64,000 bases of DNA from Paraphaeosphaeria minitans (lineage: Eukaryota > Ascomycota > Dothideomycetes > Pleosporales > Didymosphaeriaceae), in NCBI GenBank assembly GCA_015832175.1, contig WJXW01000013.1, forward strand, positions 496,001-560,000, written 5' to 3'. Below, piece by piece: positions 1 to 9,993 of the stretch. Each line of letters opens with the position of its first letter. Position 1 is the first letter of the stretch. Made by a program: the position numbers and the translations under genes. A model generated the notes under the pieces. It made no database searches. It had not been told where the DNA came from and saw only the letters and a program-made list of their open reading frames with translations.

Positions 1-523
1 GTCTCAGCGGGACTACATGGGCATCGAAGCTGGTTCGGATGTAGTCGAGGAAGATGGCGCGGATGGCCGAAGGCATCTTGACCAGCAACAGTGGGAGCGA
101 GGTGAAGCCATGGGGAGATGTGGTGGCCGTTGGGTCCCGTAGCAACAGGGCATTGTAGGCGTGGTTCTCGTAGTCGAGGGTGACTTGGATGCCCCGCGCG
201 TGCTCTGCATGCACGAGGGTGGTCAAGTGGGAGGCGTCCGGGTCTGCCAGCTGGCGATGGCGGTCGATCCAGGCGTCTTCGTCGCCAATCATGTCCCAGC
301 TGCACTGGTCGAGCGGGCCCAGGTTTGGCAGGGCGTCCTCTGGCCCTGCGAAGTCGACTTCGACCCCGCGCACATTGTCGCCCTTTAATTGCTCCCGCAA
401 GCGCTTCGCATGTGTGTCCAGGACCGGTTCGTTCAGCAGCGGCACGTCGCCGTGATGCAGAGGTGAGAGGCGGTAGAGTAGGTAGCTCCTGCCGTACAGC
501 GGATAGGGTGGGACGTCGGCCAT
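1..523 (-). CDS. fta1: Kinetochore Sim4-complex subunit Fta1 (CENP-L-like), 3' end cut by window
   Basis: The minus strand reads open from an ATG at 523-521 to the window edge (174 codons, no intron needed). It begins MADVPPYPLYGRSYLLYRLS and continues with LHHGD, HAKRLREQL and GVEVDFAG. An aromatic YRLSPLH-type start followed by a KRLRE helix fits, as far as I recall, the fungal Fta1/CENP-L family, a subunit of the constitutive centromere-associated (CCAN/Sim4) network that links CENP-A chromatin to the outer kinetochore. The rest of the protein lies left of position 1, so family length cannot be checked. The gene is divergent from hsp88, sharing about 540 bp of promoter. The reading frame is clear from the sequence; the family name rests on remembered motif resemblance and is moderately sure. 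Confidence 0.65.
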   Translation of the reverse strand, partial: MADVPPYPLYGRSYLLYRLSPLHHGDVPLLNEPVLDTHAKRLREQLKGDNVRGVEVDFAGPEDALPNLGPLDQCSWDMIGDEDAWIDRHRQLADPDASHLTTLVHAEHARGIQVTLDYENHAYNALLLRDPTATTSPHGFTSLPLLLVKMPSAIRAIFLDYIRTSFDAHVVPLR

Positions 524-1062
524 GTTTGTTTACCTAGGGACACGGACGGCCCGTTTACGCGTCTCAGTCGCAGTTGTAGTTGGAGTTGGAGTTGCAGTCG
601 CAGCGGCGGGTCAGCAACGCAGGGAGCAGCAGGCGGTCTGGGCCGGCGACAAGGCTGCTGGTGTGGATTGTGGGTTCGCCATGGCGCAGGCCTGCCGAGT
701 AGGAGAGGGGATGGAGGGGAGGATGGAGGGGATGCATGAGGGTTTGTGGGATGGACTAGAAATCTATCCGACATGGAAAGAGCGGCTGGCCCTGGTGGTC
801 CGTGCCACATCCCACTCGGGCCATGCCACCTTTTTTCTGCTGGCGGCTAACTTGGCTGTAGAAAGCAGGCGAAGACGCTCGAAGCCTCTGCAACACTCAG
901 CCCGGCGGATCCAGCAGCCTCAGATCCCGCTCACATTTTGTGCAGAGCTTGCCTGCACTCCTCCACCACGCTCTCTTACACCCTTAATACCCTGGACCCT
1001 TCGCCTGCCGACCTGAAATTTCATCCTCGCCCGATACCCCGCCACATCGCATACACGCAAAC
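524..1062. other. Divergent intergenic region fta1 / hsp88
   Basis: About 540 bp between two divergent starts. It holds GGAGTT/GCAGT-type short repeats near 575-605, purine-rich GGATGGAGGGG repeats near 711-735, and a run of three GAA triplets at 10-bp steps (listed separately). No coding potential was accepted here. Confidence 0.6.
860..885 (+). promoter_or_regulatory. Candidate step-type heat-shock element upstream of hsp88
   Basis: GAA triplets start at 861, 871 and 881, exactly 10 bp apart on the same face and strand. The published step-type heat-shock element is made of nGAAn units each separated by 5 bp, which is this spacing. It lies about 180 bp before the hsp88 start codon, where an Hsf1 site would be expected for an Hsp110 gene. 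Three GAA triplets at this spacing can occur by chance, so the call is suggestive only. Confidence 0.4.
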
Positions 1063-3553
1063 ATGTCCGTCGTGGGAGTAGACTTGGGGACGCTGAACAC
1101 CGTCATTGCCGTTGCTCGGAATCGCGGTGTTGACGTCGTATGTGCACCTGCTCCGACCATGCGCCGCACGCAATGCTGACTGTCGCAGATCACAAATGAG
1201 GTTTCCAACCGTGCCACGCCGTACGTTCTCTCATCGCTACCCCCCGAAAACTCAGACTGACTCTCTTTCACAGCTCTCTCGTAGGCTTCGGTCCTAAGAG
1301 CAGGTACATCGGCGAGCCCGCAAAGAACCAGGAGGTCTCCAACCTCAAGAACACCGTCTCGTCCTTCAACCGTCTCGCCGGCCGCCAGCTCAGCGACCCC
1401 GATGTCGACGTCGAGAGGAACTTCGTCTCGGCGCCCTTGGTCGACGTCGACGGCCAGATCGGCGCCGAGGTCACCTACCTAGGCAAGAAGGAGAAGTTCA
1501 CCGCCACCCAGATCCAGGCCATGTTCCTCACCAAGATCAAGCAGACGGCCTCTGCTGAGCTCAAGCTGCCCGTCGCCGACGTCGTCATCAGCGTCCCGGC
1601 ATGGTACACCGACGCCCAGCGGAGAGCCCTGCTCGATGCTTCCGAGATCGCTGGTCTCAAGACGCTGCGCCTGATCAACGACACCACCGCCGCCGCCCTT
1701 GGCTGGGGCATCACAAAGCTCGACCTCCCTGCGCCCGAGGAGAAGCCCAAGAGGGTGGCCTTTGTCAACATCGGCCACAGCAACTACACTGCCTCGATTG
1801 TCGAGTTCAGGAAAGGCGAGCTGACCGTCAAGTCTACCGCCTGGGACCGCCACTTCGGTGGTCGTTACATCGACCAGGCTCTTGTCGAGCATTTTGGCAA
1901 GGAATTCAAGGAGAAGTTTAAGATTGACATCTTCGAGAACGCAAAGGCCAGATTCCGTGTCCAGGCCGGTGTTGAGAAGCTGAAGAAGATTCTTTCCGCC
2001 AACAGCGCGGCGCCCCTTAACATCGAATCCGTCATGAACGATGTCGACGTTCGCGGTATGCTCAAGCGCGAGGAGCTTGAGGAGCTCATGAAGCCTCTTC
2101 TTGAGCGTGCCACCGTTCCGCTCGAGCAGGCTCTCGCCGAAGCTAAGCTCAAGCCCGAGGATATCGACATTATCGAGATGGTCGGTGGCTGCACGCGTGT
2201 GCCTGCCCTCAAGAACAAGATTCAGGAATTCTTCGGAAAGCCTTTGTCTTTCACCCTCAACCAGGACGAGGCTGTCGCTCGTGGCTGCGCTTTCAGCTGC
2301 GCCATTCTCTCTCCCGTTTTCCGCGTTCGCGATTTCTCCGTGCACGACATGGTTAGCTACCCCATCGAATTCACTTGGGAGAAGTCCGAGGACATTCCCG
2401 ACGAGGATACTAGCTTGACCGTCTTTAACAAGGGCAACGTCATGCCTTCAACAAAGATCCTCACTTTCTACCGAAAGCACCCATTCGATCTCGAGGCCAA
2501 GTACGCAAAACCAGAAGAGCTTCCTGGAAAGATCAACCCCTGGATTGGCCGCTTCTCGGTCAAGGGCGTGAAAGACGATCCCAAGGGCGACTTCATGATT
2601 TGCAAGCTGAAGGCGCGTCTCAACGTGCACGGCATCCTCAACATAGAATCCGGGTACTACGTGGAGGAGGTCGAGGTCGAAGAACCCATCCCTGAAGAGA
2701 AGAAGGAGGGCGACGTACGTATTTCCAACTCTCCTGCTTGTTTCGATTCGCGTTACGATTCCGTCGATCCGAGTAGCGAGCAGCAGTCCGATGAGTCACC
2801 TCAAGAGCGCGCTGTGAAAAGACGCAAATCGAACTCTACTGGCGTATTGCAAGCTCCTGTTTCTTTGCCTGTTGAAGAGGCGCTAACGAAAAACCAACAG
2901 GCAATGGACGTTGACTCCAAGGAGCCGAAGGAGCCCCCGAAGATGCGCAAGGTCAAGAAGCAGCAGCGCAAGGGCGATCTACCCATCTCCTCAGGCACCG
3001 CCACACTCGACCTTTCGAACAAGGAGATGGCCCAAGAGAGGGAGAACCAGATGGTCATGGAGGACAAGCTTGTCCAGGACACCGAGAACCAGAAGAACGA
3101 CCTTGAGGCATTTATCTACGAGCTCAAGGACAAGATTCTCGATGTATACGCCGAGTTCGCCAGCGACGACGAGAAGGCCAGGCTGAATGCCAAGCTCGAG
3201 CAGATAGAGGTAAGCGTTCTGAGCCACGCATCTTGGTCACGCTAACCCGCTTATAGGACTGGCTATACGACGATGGCGAGGACGCTACCAAGGCACAGTA
3301 CGTCTCCAAGTCGGAGGACATCCGCTCGATCGCCGGCCCCATCATCCAGCGGTACAGAGACAAGATTCAGGAGGAGCAGGCTTCCGTCCGCAAGAAGCAC
3401 GAGGAGCAGGCCGCCCAGAAGCAGGCCGAGATCGAGCGCCAGAAGCGCGAGGCAGAGTCCAAGCAGCAGGCCAATGCGCCCGAGCCCAAGGACGCTGAGA
3501 TGACGGATGCGGAGACGCAGAAGCCGGACGAGGTCGAGGAGCCTTCATCTTAG
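1063..3553 (+). CDS. hsp88: Hsp70-superfamily chaperone Hsp88 (Hsp110/Sse1 type)
   Basis: Cytosolic Hsp110, the nucleotide-exchange factor for Hsp70 and a holdase for unfolded proteins. Five exons: 1063-1137, 1189-1220, 1274-2714, 2901-3209, 3257-3553, giving 717 residues, the usual Hsp88 length. The N-terminus has the phosphate-1 loop of the actin-like ATPase (VGVDLGTLNTVIAVARN). Later come NDTTAAALGWG and the adenosine-site motif MVGGCTRVPALK. An SBD-beta region, an acidic/lysine linker (MDVDSKEPKEPPK) and a long charged helical C-terminus ending EVEEPSS follow. All joins keep phase. Intron 3 (2715-2900) has donor GTACGT, CTAAC and CAG, but is 186 nt long and free of in-frame stops, so retention would stay in frame. 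The start is the only ATG that gives the conserved beginning. A candidate HSE lies upstream. Confidence 0.96.
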
Positions 3554-5538
3554 AGGCAGACTTGCATGCACACAAGCGATAGAGGATGAGCAAAAGCATT
3601 GATCGGAGTGGGAGGGATGGATTCCCTTTTTTGAATGGATCACGGGGGCAATTTCACGATTGACTCCTTGGACGATGCTAGCAAGCTATGACTGTCCGTG
3701 AATTGTTTATGATAGACTCCATAGATGACCCAACATGATTTCGATATGACATTACCTGTGACTTTACCCATGCCATCAGTCTTTGTCGTTGGCGTTAGGA
3801 TGGGGTTAGGGTCATGTCTTCTTCCTGGCGGCAGCAGTAGCCTCCACATCAAATTGTACAGGTGAAACTAGCTTACTACACTATTATTATTCATGTGGCA
3901 TATCTACGTGCTGTGCCGCAAGGTGCTTGGTTAACAAGCGAACGTCCTGAACGATTTAACAGCAAAACCCAAGACTTGATTGGTTTAGTTTAGTGCTATT
4001 ACTCCACCTTCTTGCAGGTATCACCCGCACTGATATTTGTTCGCTCGGCACCGTCACGTCAAACCCCGCTGGGAGCCGGGTGAAGCAATCATGGCAAGCA
4101 AGTAGACAAGCAGGCAAGGAGCCGAGAAAAACCTGCCGAATGCTTACAGACCTGCAGGCAAAGAGAAAAAGCCATAACGGAAATCAGTGGGCGGGAGAAT
4201 GTCTGAGGGGATGATGGAGGACGTAGGTACGTATCAGCGGATACTATAAACCTGTATGCGCATGGCGGGTTGTGGGTACTAGTCGTGTACCAATATCTTC
4301 CCATACGGTAGGTATACATTAGCTACGCTGTGCTAGCCTTCAGGGAGCAAAGGCCTATGCTACATACATAGGTATCTACGGAGTTCACAATGGGTTGTTT
4401 CTCGAGTAGAACGAATCGAAGAGTTGGATACGTCGAAGGTCAATTCGTGGAGTTGTTCCGGTCGGCGGTTTTTGGGGGGGGGGGGGGGGTAAAGGACAGA
4501 AATTTACCACCGCGAAGACGCCCTCAATCATCAAGGATTAGGCTTTAAATAAAGCACAGGGTGGCGTGATCCATCTCTGAGCAGTAGCAGACCCAGCAAG
4601 TGTAAATTCTGGAACTGGACCGGAGGGTGAATGTGTTTTTTTTTTTCAACTTACCTTTCCATGTCCCGTTCTCATCACATGTCTTCTATTCACGTGCGAT
4701 CGCTCGTCCTGTTGCTAGTTGAATCTCATGAGGATGAGCCCATAAACTGCGCCTAAAAGTGCATTGCGGCTGGCAGGGCAGCTGGATCGGGCTATGATTG
4801 GGATGGCTAGCGCATCACGCGCGAGGCGGGGATCAAGATTTCTTCGAACGTGGGGGTGGAGTGTCCGAGTTGGGTGGAGTGTCCGGGTTGGGTGTCGAAG
4901 TCGAATCGCTATTCTCACTGATAGTGCTGGCCTGGTGGAGCTTAAAGTGTGCTGAGTAAATTGTTGAAGTGGTGGAACGAGTGCTAGTCACCAGATGCCC
5001 CTATCATTTCTTATCTGAGTCACGATGCAAAGGTTCCGAGTAAGGTTGAGATAGGTAGGTAACCGAGTTAGCTATCCTCCAGCATACCTATCCTGCATCT
5101 GATTATTCCTTGTCACCCTGCGCTTCCCCGCACTCCTCGCTGGCCAAGCACACACAACCACCCCGCCGAGAACTCTTCGTTACCCACTGCCTATAAAATG
5201 GTGTACACCAAGCTTGCCAAACCTCACGCCAAGTGGATTGCACCGATACACCTCACAGATGACCTGAAATGGCAGGTGTAAGCAAGCATGCACACGCGCG
5301 TGAGCACCCCGAAGGTCGTACATGCTCGGAACTTGGCCGCGAGACGCGAGTATATATGTGTTTGGTGTTGGGACATCATTGGAAATAAAATCTGACCCTC
5401 GGTATTGTATGGGTACTCCGGGTAAGTAATTGTTGGGATTAGACACGTGCAGAGGAGCGTTGAGATGTGCTCCTGAACAAAAGAAAAGACGCTCGCAAGA
5501 CAGAGAGCATCATCGCCAATCTTCCAGTAGACTACGGT
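3554..5538. other. Intergenic, no gene seen
   Basis: About 2 kb with no ORF I believe. It contains a GGGGTTAGGGT stretch near 3797 (too short to call telomeric), a 16-nt G homopolymer, a T-rich tract near 4635, tandem GTGGAGTGTCCG(A/G)GTTGG repeats near 4855-4890, and TAGGTA motifs near 4311 and 5053. The right part is promoter for the transporter gene. Confidence 0.5.
4474..4489 (+). repeat. G homopolymer (16 nt)
   Basis: Uninterrupted run of G in the intergenic region. It is a likely length-variable site and a likely place for assembly length error. Confidence 0.9.
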
Positions 5539-7275
5539 ATGCCTTGGAGTACTCATGCAAGTGGCACGCAGGATCCGCCAAAGGTGCGTAACTGGCGCAT
5601 ACACATGATCGCGATGGTGGCCTCGATGTCCGCGCTGGCGAGTAAGTGGCGCTCTCCAACTATCGGGCGTGATCATTGACGATGTTGCAGTGGGATACGA
5701 CACAGCCGTGATCGGGGGCACAATGGCGCTGAATTCTTTCATACGAGACTTCGGATGGGCAAATGCATCCAAATCGTCGCGCGATATGATCCAGGCCAAC
5801 ATCGTGTCGACTTTCCAAGCCGGGTGCTTCTTCGGTGCTTTGCTGACCTTCCCGATTGCTGAGAAGATTGGTCGCAAGAGGACGGTGATGATAGCCGGCC
5901 TGGTGTTTCTACTCGGTGCGGTCCTGCAGACTGCTGCACAGGGTAACCTCAGCCTGATTTACAGTGGAAGAGCTATCGCAGGCCTGGGAATCGGGGCGTC
6001 GTCGCTCACTGTTCCCGTCTACATCGCCGAAGTTGCGCCTCCGTCTATCCGGGGGAGACTCGTCGGTATTTTCGAGATAGCCTCACAAGGTGGCGGTATG
6101 CTGGGTGCGTACATGCCGTTGGATCTATGCTTGCGTATGCTGACTAGGTATGAAAAGGGTTCTGGATCAACTACGCCACGGACCAAACCATCAATGTAAA
6201 CAACAAAGCGCAATGGGTCATTCCCCTGTCTTTACAGTTAGTGCCCGGCGTTCTACTAGTCTCAGGCATGTTTTGGTGCCCAGAATCACCACGCTGGCTC
6301 GCTCGAGGCGACAACTTCGACGCCGCCGAGAAGATCTTGACCACCGTCCGCGGACTACCATCCTCACATCCCTACATACAGCACGAGATGGGTGAAATCC
6401 GCGCACAAGTGGAAGAGCGCAGCACCAACCACCTGAGCAAGTCAGCACAGCTCAAGAAGCTGTTCCAAAAGGGAACCCGCAATCGTATGGGGATCGGTCT
6501 AGCCTTGATGTTTCTGCAATCCTTCACCGGAGTGAACATCATCACGTACTACGCGCCGCGCATCTTCGAAACCCTGGGCATCTCCGGTACGTCGCTGAAA
6601 CTCTTCTCGACGGGCTTTTACGGCATCGCGAAAACGCTCGGGATGATCACCTTCACGGTCGTCATCGTGGAGAAGGTCGGGCGTCGCAAAGGCCTCATCT
6701 GGGGTGCCGCTCTGGGCTGCATACCCATGTGGTACATCGGGGGCTACGTTATGCGCGCGGACCCCGCCGCCGCCGCTGCTCGAGGAGACATCAGCCGTGA
6801 TGGTTGGGGTTACCTCGCCATGGTGTGCGTTTATGTCAACGCGTTCATAATCTGTGCAACATGGCAGGGTATCACCTGGACCTACGCGTCTGAGATCTTC
6901 CCACTGGACATCCGCATGCTCTGTGTATCGCTCACAACTGCGGATACCTGGCTAGGTTCGTTCATTATTGCGCGTAGCACGCCGTATATGATCTCCGATC
7001 TCGGGTATGGAGCGTATTTCTTTTTTGCGTCAATACTCCTGTTGATGGGGGTTTGGGCGTTGTTATTCGTGCCGGAGACGAAGGGTGTAAGTCTGGAGGA
7101 GATGGATGCGTTGTTCTCGAAGCCAATGCATCAGGTGGTGTGGGCACAGATCAGGAAGAGACCTTTGCCGCTGGATGAGGCTAGGGTGGAGAGAAAGAAG
7201 TGGGTGAATTCGAACGGTACAGATATGGAGATTGGTCTTGAGCATGCTAAGATTGAACACGAAAGGGATATTTAG
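5539..7275 (+). CDS. MFS sugar transporter (quinate/hexose-permease-like)
   Basis: Plasma-membrane proton symporter of the fungal sugar porter family. Three exons, 5539-5641, 5691-6104 and 6158-7275, encode 544 residues, a normal length. Family marks in order: MGYDTAVIGGTMAL in the first helix, EKIGRKRT in loop 2-3, GRAIAGLGIG and PVYIAEVAPPSIRGRLVG near helix 5, PESPRWLARG before the central loop, QSFTGVNIITYY in helix 7, and VPETKGVSLEEMD after helix 12. The ATG at 5539 is the only one giving the short N-terminus before NWRIH. The second intron needs an AAG acceptor (6156-6157), because the nearer TAG sits on the CTGAC branch site and gives the wrong frame; the AAG join gives the expected GFWINYATDQT. 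Substrate cannot be told from sequence; quinate-type is a guess. Confidence 0.92.
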
Positions 7276-7768
7276 AAGAAGGATTAACGAGTCGAGTCCT
7301 ACCATCGCCCCCCTTTTCAAAGCCCCCACCCCGGGAACCCTTCTCTTTATCAAGGACCTCACTAAGAGCCATCCTGAAGCTGTGTCGCACACTTCACTGG
7401 AAGAACGTAGAAGCAGCGTCTGACCTTTGCCACTGTCACATAGTATAGAGCGCAAGCAATGTGCATCACGTGATCGATGGAACAGAACCGACAAGGACCA
7501 TGACCATTAAAAGCCATGAAAAATACGTGACAAACGTGTTCAATGGTAGGAGATGTGATTGAAATGCATAACAAATGAAATTAAGCTTCTATCCCTAGCA
7601 CTTGCAAACCGCAATCAGATGGTAAAAGAACTGCCATTCATTGTACAAGATCTCTGCCAAGACTCCGCTCGCTCAGATAAAGCTTACACATCCGCAACGC
7701 ATCCCTCATATCCACCGCAAATCCAGCCATGTCCCTCACTTCTACAGCCTAGAAAATTACATCGACAT
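7276..7768. other. Convergent 3' region
   Basis: Holds the 3' ends of the transporter (+) and LAT1 (-). I see no gene or structured element. Confidence 0.5.
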
Positions 7769-9383
7769 TTATAGCATGAGCTCCAGCGGGTTCTCAATCG
7801 CCTTCTTGAGCTCCTTCATGAACTCGCCACCGACGGCACCATCGACGACCTTGTGGTCGAAGCTGCCCGTGATGACAATCTGGTCGTCCCACTCTACGCT
7901 CGGTGTGCCGTCTTCTGAGAGCTCGCCGGGTACTGCGACCTTCTGTGTTGTGCCGATTGCGACGATGGTGGCCTGAGGGGGGTTGATGACGGCGGTGAAG
8001 CGGTCGATGGCGGAGTTCATGCCCATGTTGGAGATCGTGATGCTTCCGCCCTGATACTCATCGGGCTTGAGCTTGCCGTCACGCGCGCGCTTGCCGAGGT
8101 CCTTGATCGACGAGGAAACGGTCTGAAGACCGAGGCCGTTCACGTTCTTGACGATGGGGGTCATCAGACCGACAGGGGTGGCAACAGCGACCGAGACATC
8201 GACAACGTTGTGCTGGCGAATGACAACCTGTCCACTCTCCTCACGCCATGAAGAGTTGGCGGCAGGGACCTTGCGTGCGGCGACAGCGACAGCCTTGACG
8301 AGGAAGTCGTTGACGGACAGCTTGTACTCGCCCTTGGAAGAAGCGTTGAGCGCTTCGCGGAGCTTGAGAAGCTTGGAGACGGAGATGCTGGAGGCAACGA
8401 AGTAGTGGGGGTTCTGCTGCATGCTCTGGGTAAGGCGGGATGCGATGACCTTGCGCATGCTGGTCGCGGGGATGTCCTCGTACGTGACAGCGGCCGGAGC
8501 AGTCGCAGGAGCTCCGGCAGCGGGCTGGACGGGCTCGTCCTTCTTCTTCAGGTGGCGGTCGAGCGAGAGCTCGAGGCGCTTGCCCGAGGAGTCAGACTCG
8601 ATGGCTTGGGGGGCAGCCTCCTTTGCTGGCGGGGCGGTGCCGGATCCCGACTTGGGGGGCTCGCTGGCCTCAGAGGCTTCGCCCTCTTTGGACGGGGCAG
8701 CGGATTTCTTGTCGCCGCCAGCATCTTCAATTGAGAAGGATTCGAAAGCGGAGACATCACCACCCTCCTCGACGAGGACTGCGATAGGCTGCTCACAGTT
8801 AGCTCTGACGCACTACCCGATGGCGTTTCGGCGCCTTGTCCCGAAATCGAGTCCATGTATCATGATTTTGGCCAGAAGCAAAGGGAACTCACGCTGCCAA
8901 CTGCAATGTCCTTGTCGCCGGAGTCTCTGAGGATCTTGGCGATGAGGCCATCCTCCTGGAACTCAAAATCCATCTGGGCCTTGTCCGTCTCGATCTCGAC
9001 CAAGACATCTCCGGGCGCGATGGTGTCGCCGACCTTCTTCTGCCATGTGCCAATGTTTCCGGCCGTCATGGTAGGGGACAGGGCGGGCATGCTGATGACC
9101 GTGTGCGAGGGGAAGGCTGTACATGGCACCGTCAGTATTCGAGGATCCCGGGAAGTCTGATCTGACAGCGGCTAGGGCGTGGCTCACACTTGGAGGCATA
9201 GTATCTGGCGAGAGCTGCGAAAGCTGGTGTTCGGTGGCTACAGCCCGTCAGCAAAGCTTCTCCGGGGCGGAATGCGAGCGCCAGAGCAACTTACGAAGCA
9301 GTCAAGCTTGCGCGCAGGTTGATTGAGCCTCTGGAGGTCAATTGGGATCCCGCGCGGGACAGAAAAGTCGTGGTCGCAGGCAT
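7769..9383 (-). CDS. LAT1: Pyruvate dehydrogenase E2, dihydrolipoamide acetyltransferase
   Basis: Core enzyme of the mitochondrial pyruvate dehydrogenase complex; it transfers the acetyl group from lipoate to CoA. Exons on the minus strand are 9383-9295, 9237-9188, 9116-8893 and 8788-7769, encoding 460 residues. Residues 1-45 are an Arg/Ser-rich mitochondrial presequence ending ALARYYASK. One lipoyl domain follows (SMPALSPTM; lipoyl Lys in [12 protein letters not shown]). Then a Ser/Ala/Pro/Glu linker, then the catalytic domain from [11 protein letters not shown] to the active-site [14 protein letters not shown] motif and the C-terminus LELML. The donor of intron 2 is GTGAGC at 9187, chosen because only it keeps frame. 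The linker runs from SLDR straight to KKKDEPVQ and shows no peripheral-subunit-binding domain (no SPAAK or GTGPGG motifs), which is unusual. Divergent from SEC7. Confidence 0.95.
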
Positions 9384-9993
9384 TGTGACGGGATGCCGGT
9401 GGATGCTCTGAAAATTTCCCCGGTACGGAGGAGCGAAGGCAGGCGAGACCTGGGGTGGGGAAGGGGCGAGGGAGAGATGTAGAAGGAGAGCCCGCGCTCG
9501 AGAATGGGATAATCAATGTGCTGGGAGATGGAGAGAAGGTCGCGCTCAACAGAATCAGAGTGTTTAGCTGTTGGCCGTAGTAGCGTTGTCGGCCAAGACA
9601 GGATCGTTAGTCCCCGAACGAGAGCCAGGGCCGGAAGCACGCAGGAAGCGACAGCCACAGCACGGCCACAGCACGGCCACAGTCGGAGCTGCGACGGACG
9701 GGCACCGCGTTGACAGGGATGCCGTGGTCGTCGGTTGGGTCGGGTTAGGAGGCTGATGCGGGAGACACTTTGTCATTCCACGGTGAATTGTACAGTCTTG
9801 CGCTTTCTTGACGGCCCTCTTTTTTTCGCGACTGTTACTTGGTCGTGCTTTGCCTGGCAGACACAACAGACAGCACCTTGCTGCCTTCCGTGAGCATTGC
9901 AGCCGCAATGGTAGCTTAGCTGTCCCCCGCCAGACAGTGAAGAAGGAACGACCCCAGGCACACGGCGCATCACGAGAACACCCACCATACATA
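9384..9993. other. Divergent intergenic region LAT1 / SEC7
   Basis: About 610 bp shared promoter with ACAGCACGGCC direct repeats near 9657-9678. No ATG-started ORF upstream of 9994 extends SEC7: the open frame to the left has no ATG. Confidence 0.5.

Noticed and set aside
3790..3815. Telomere-like GGGGTTAGGGT
   Set aside because: Less than two units; no array.
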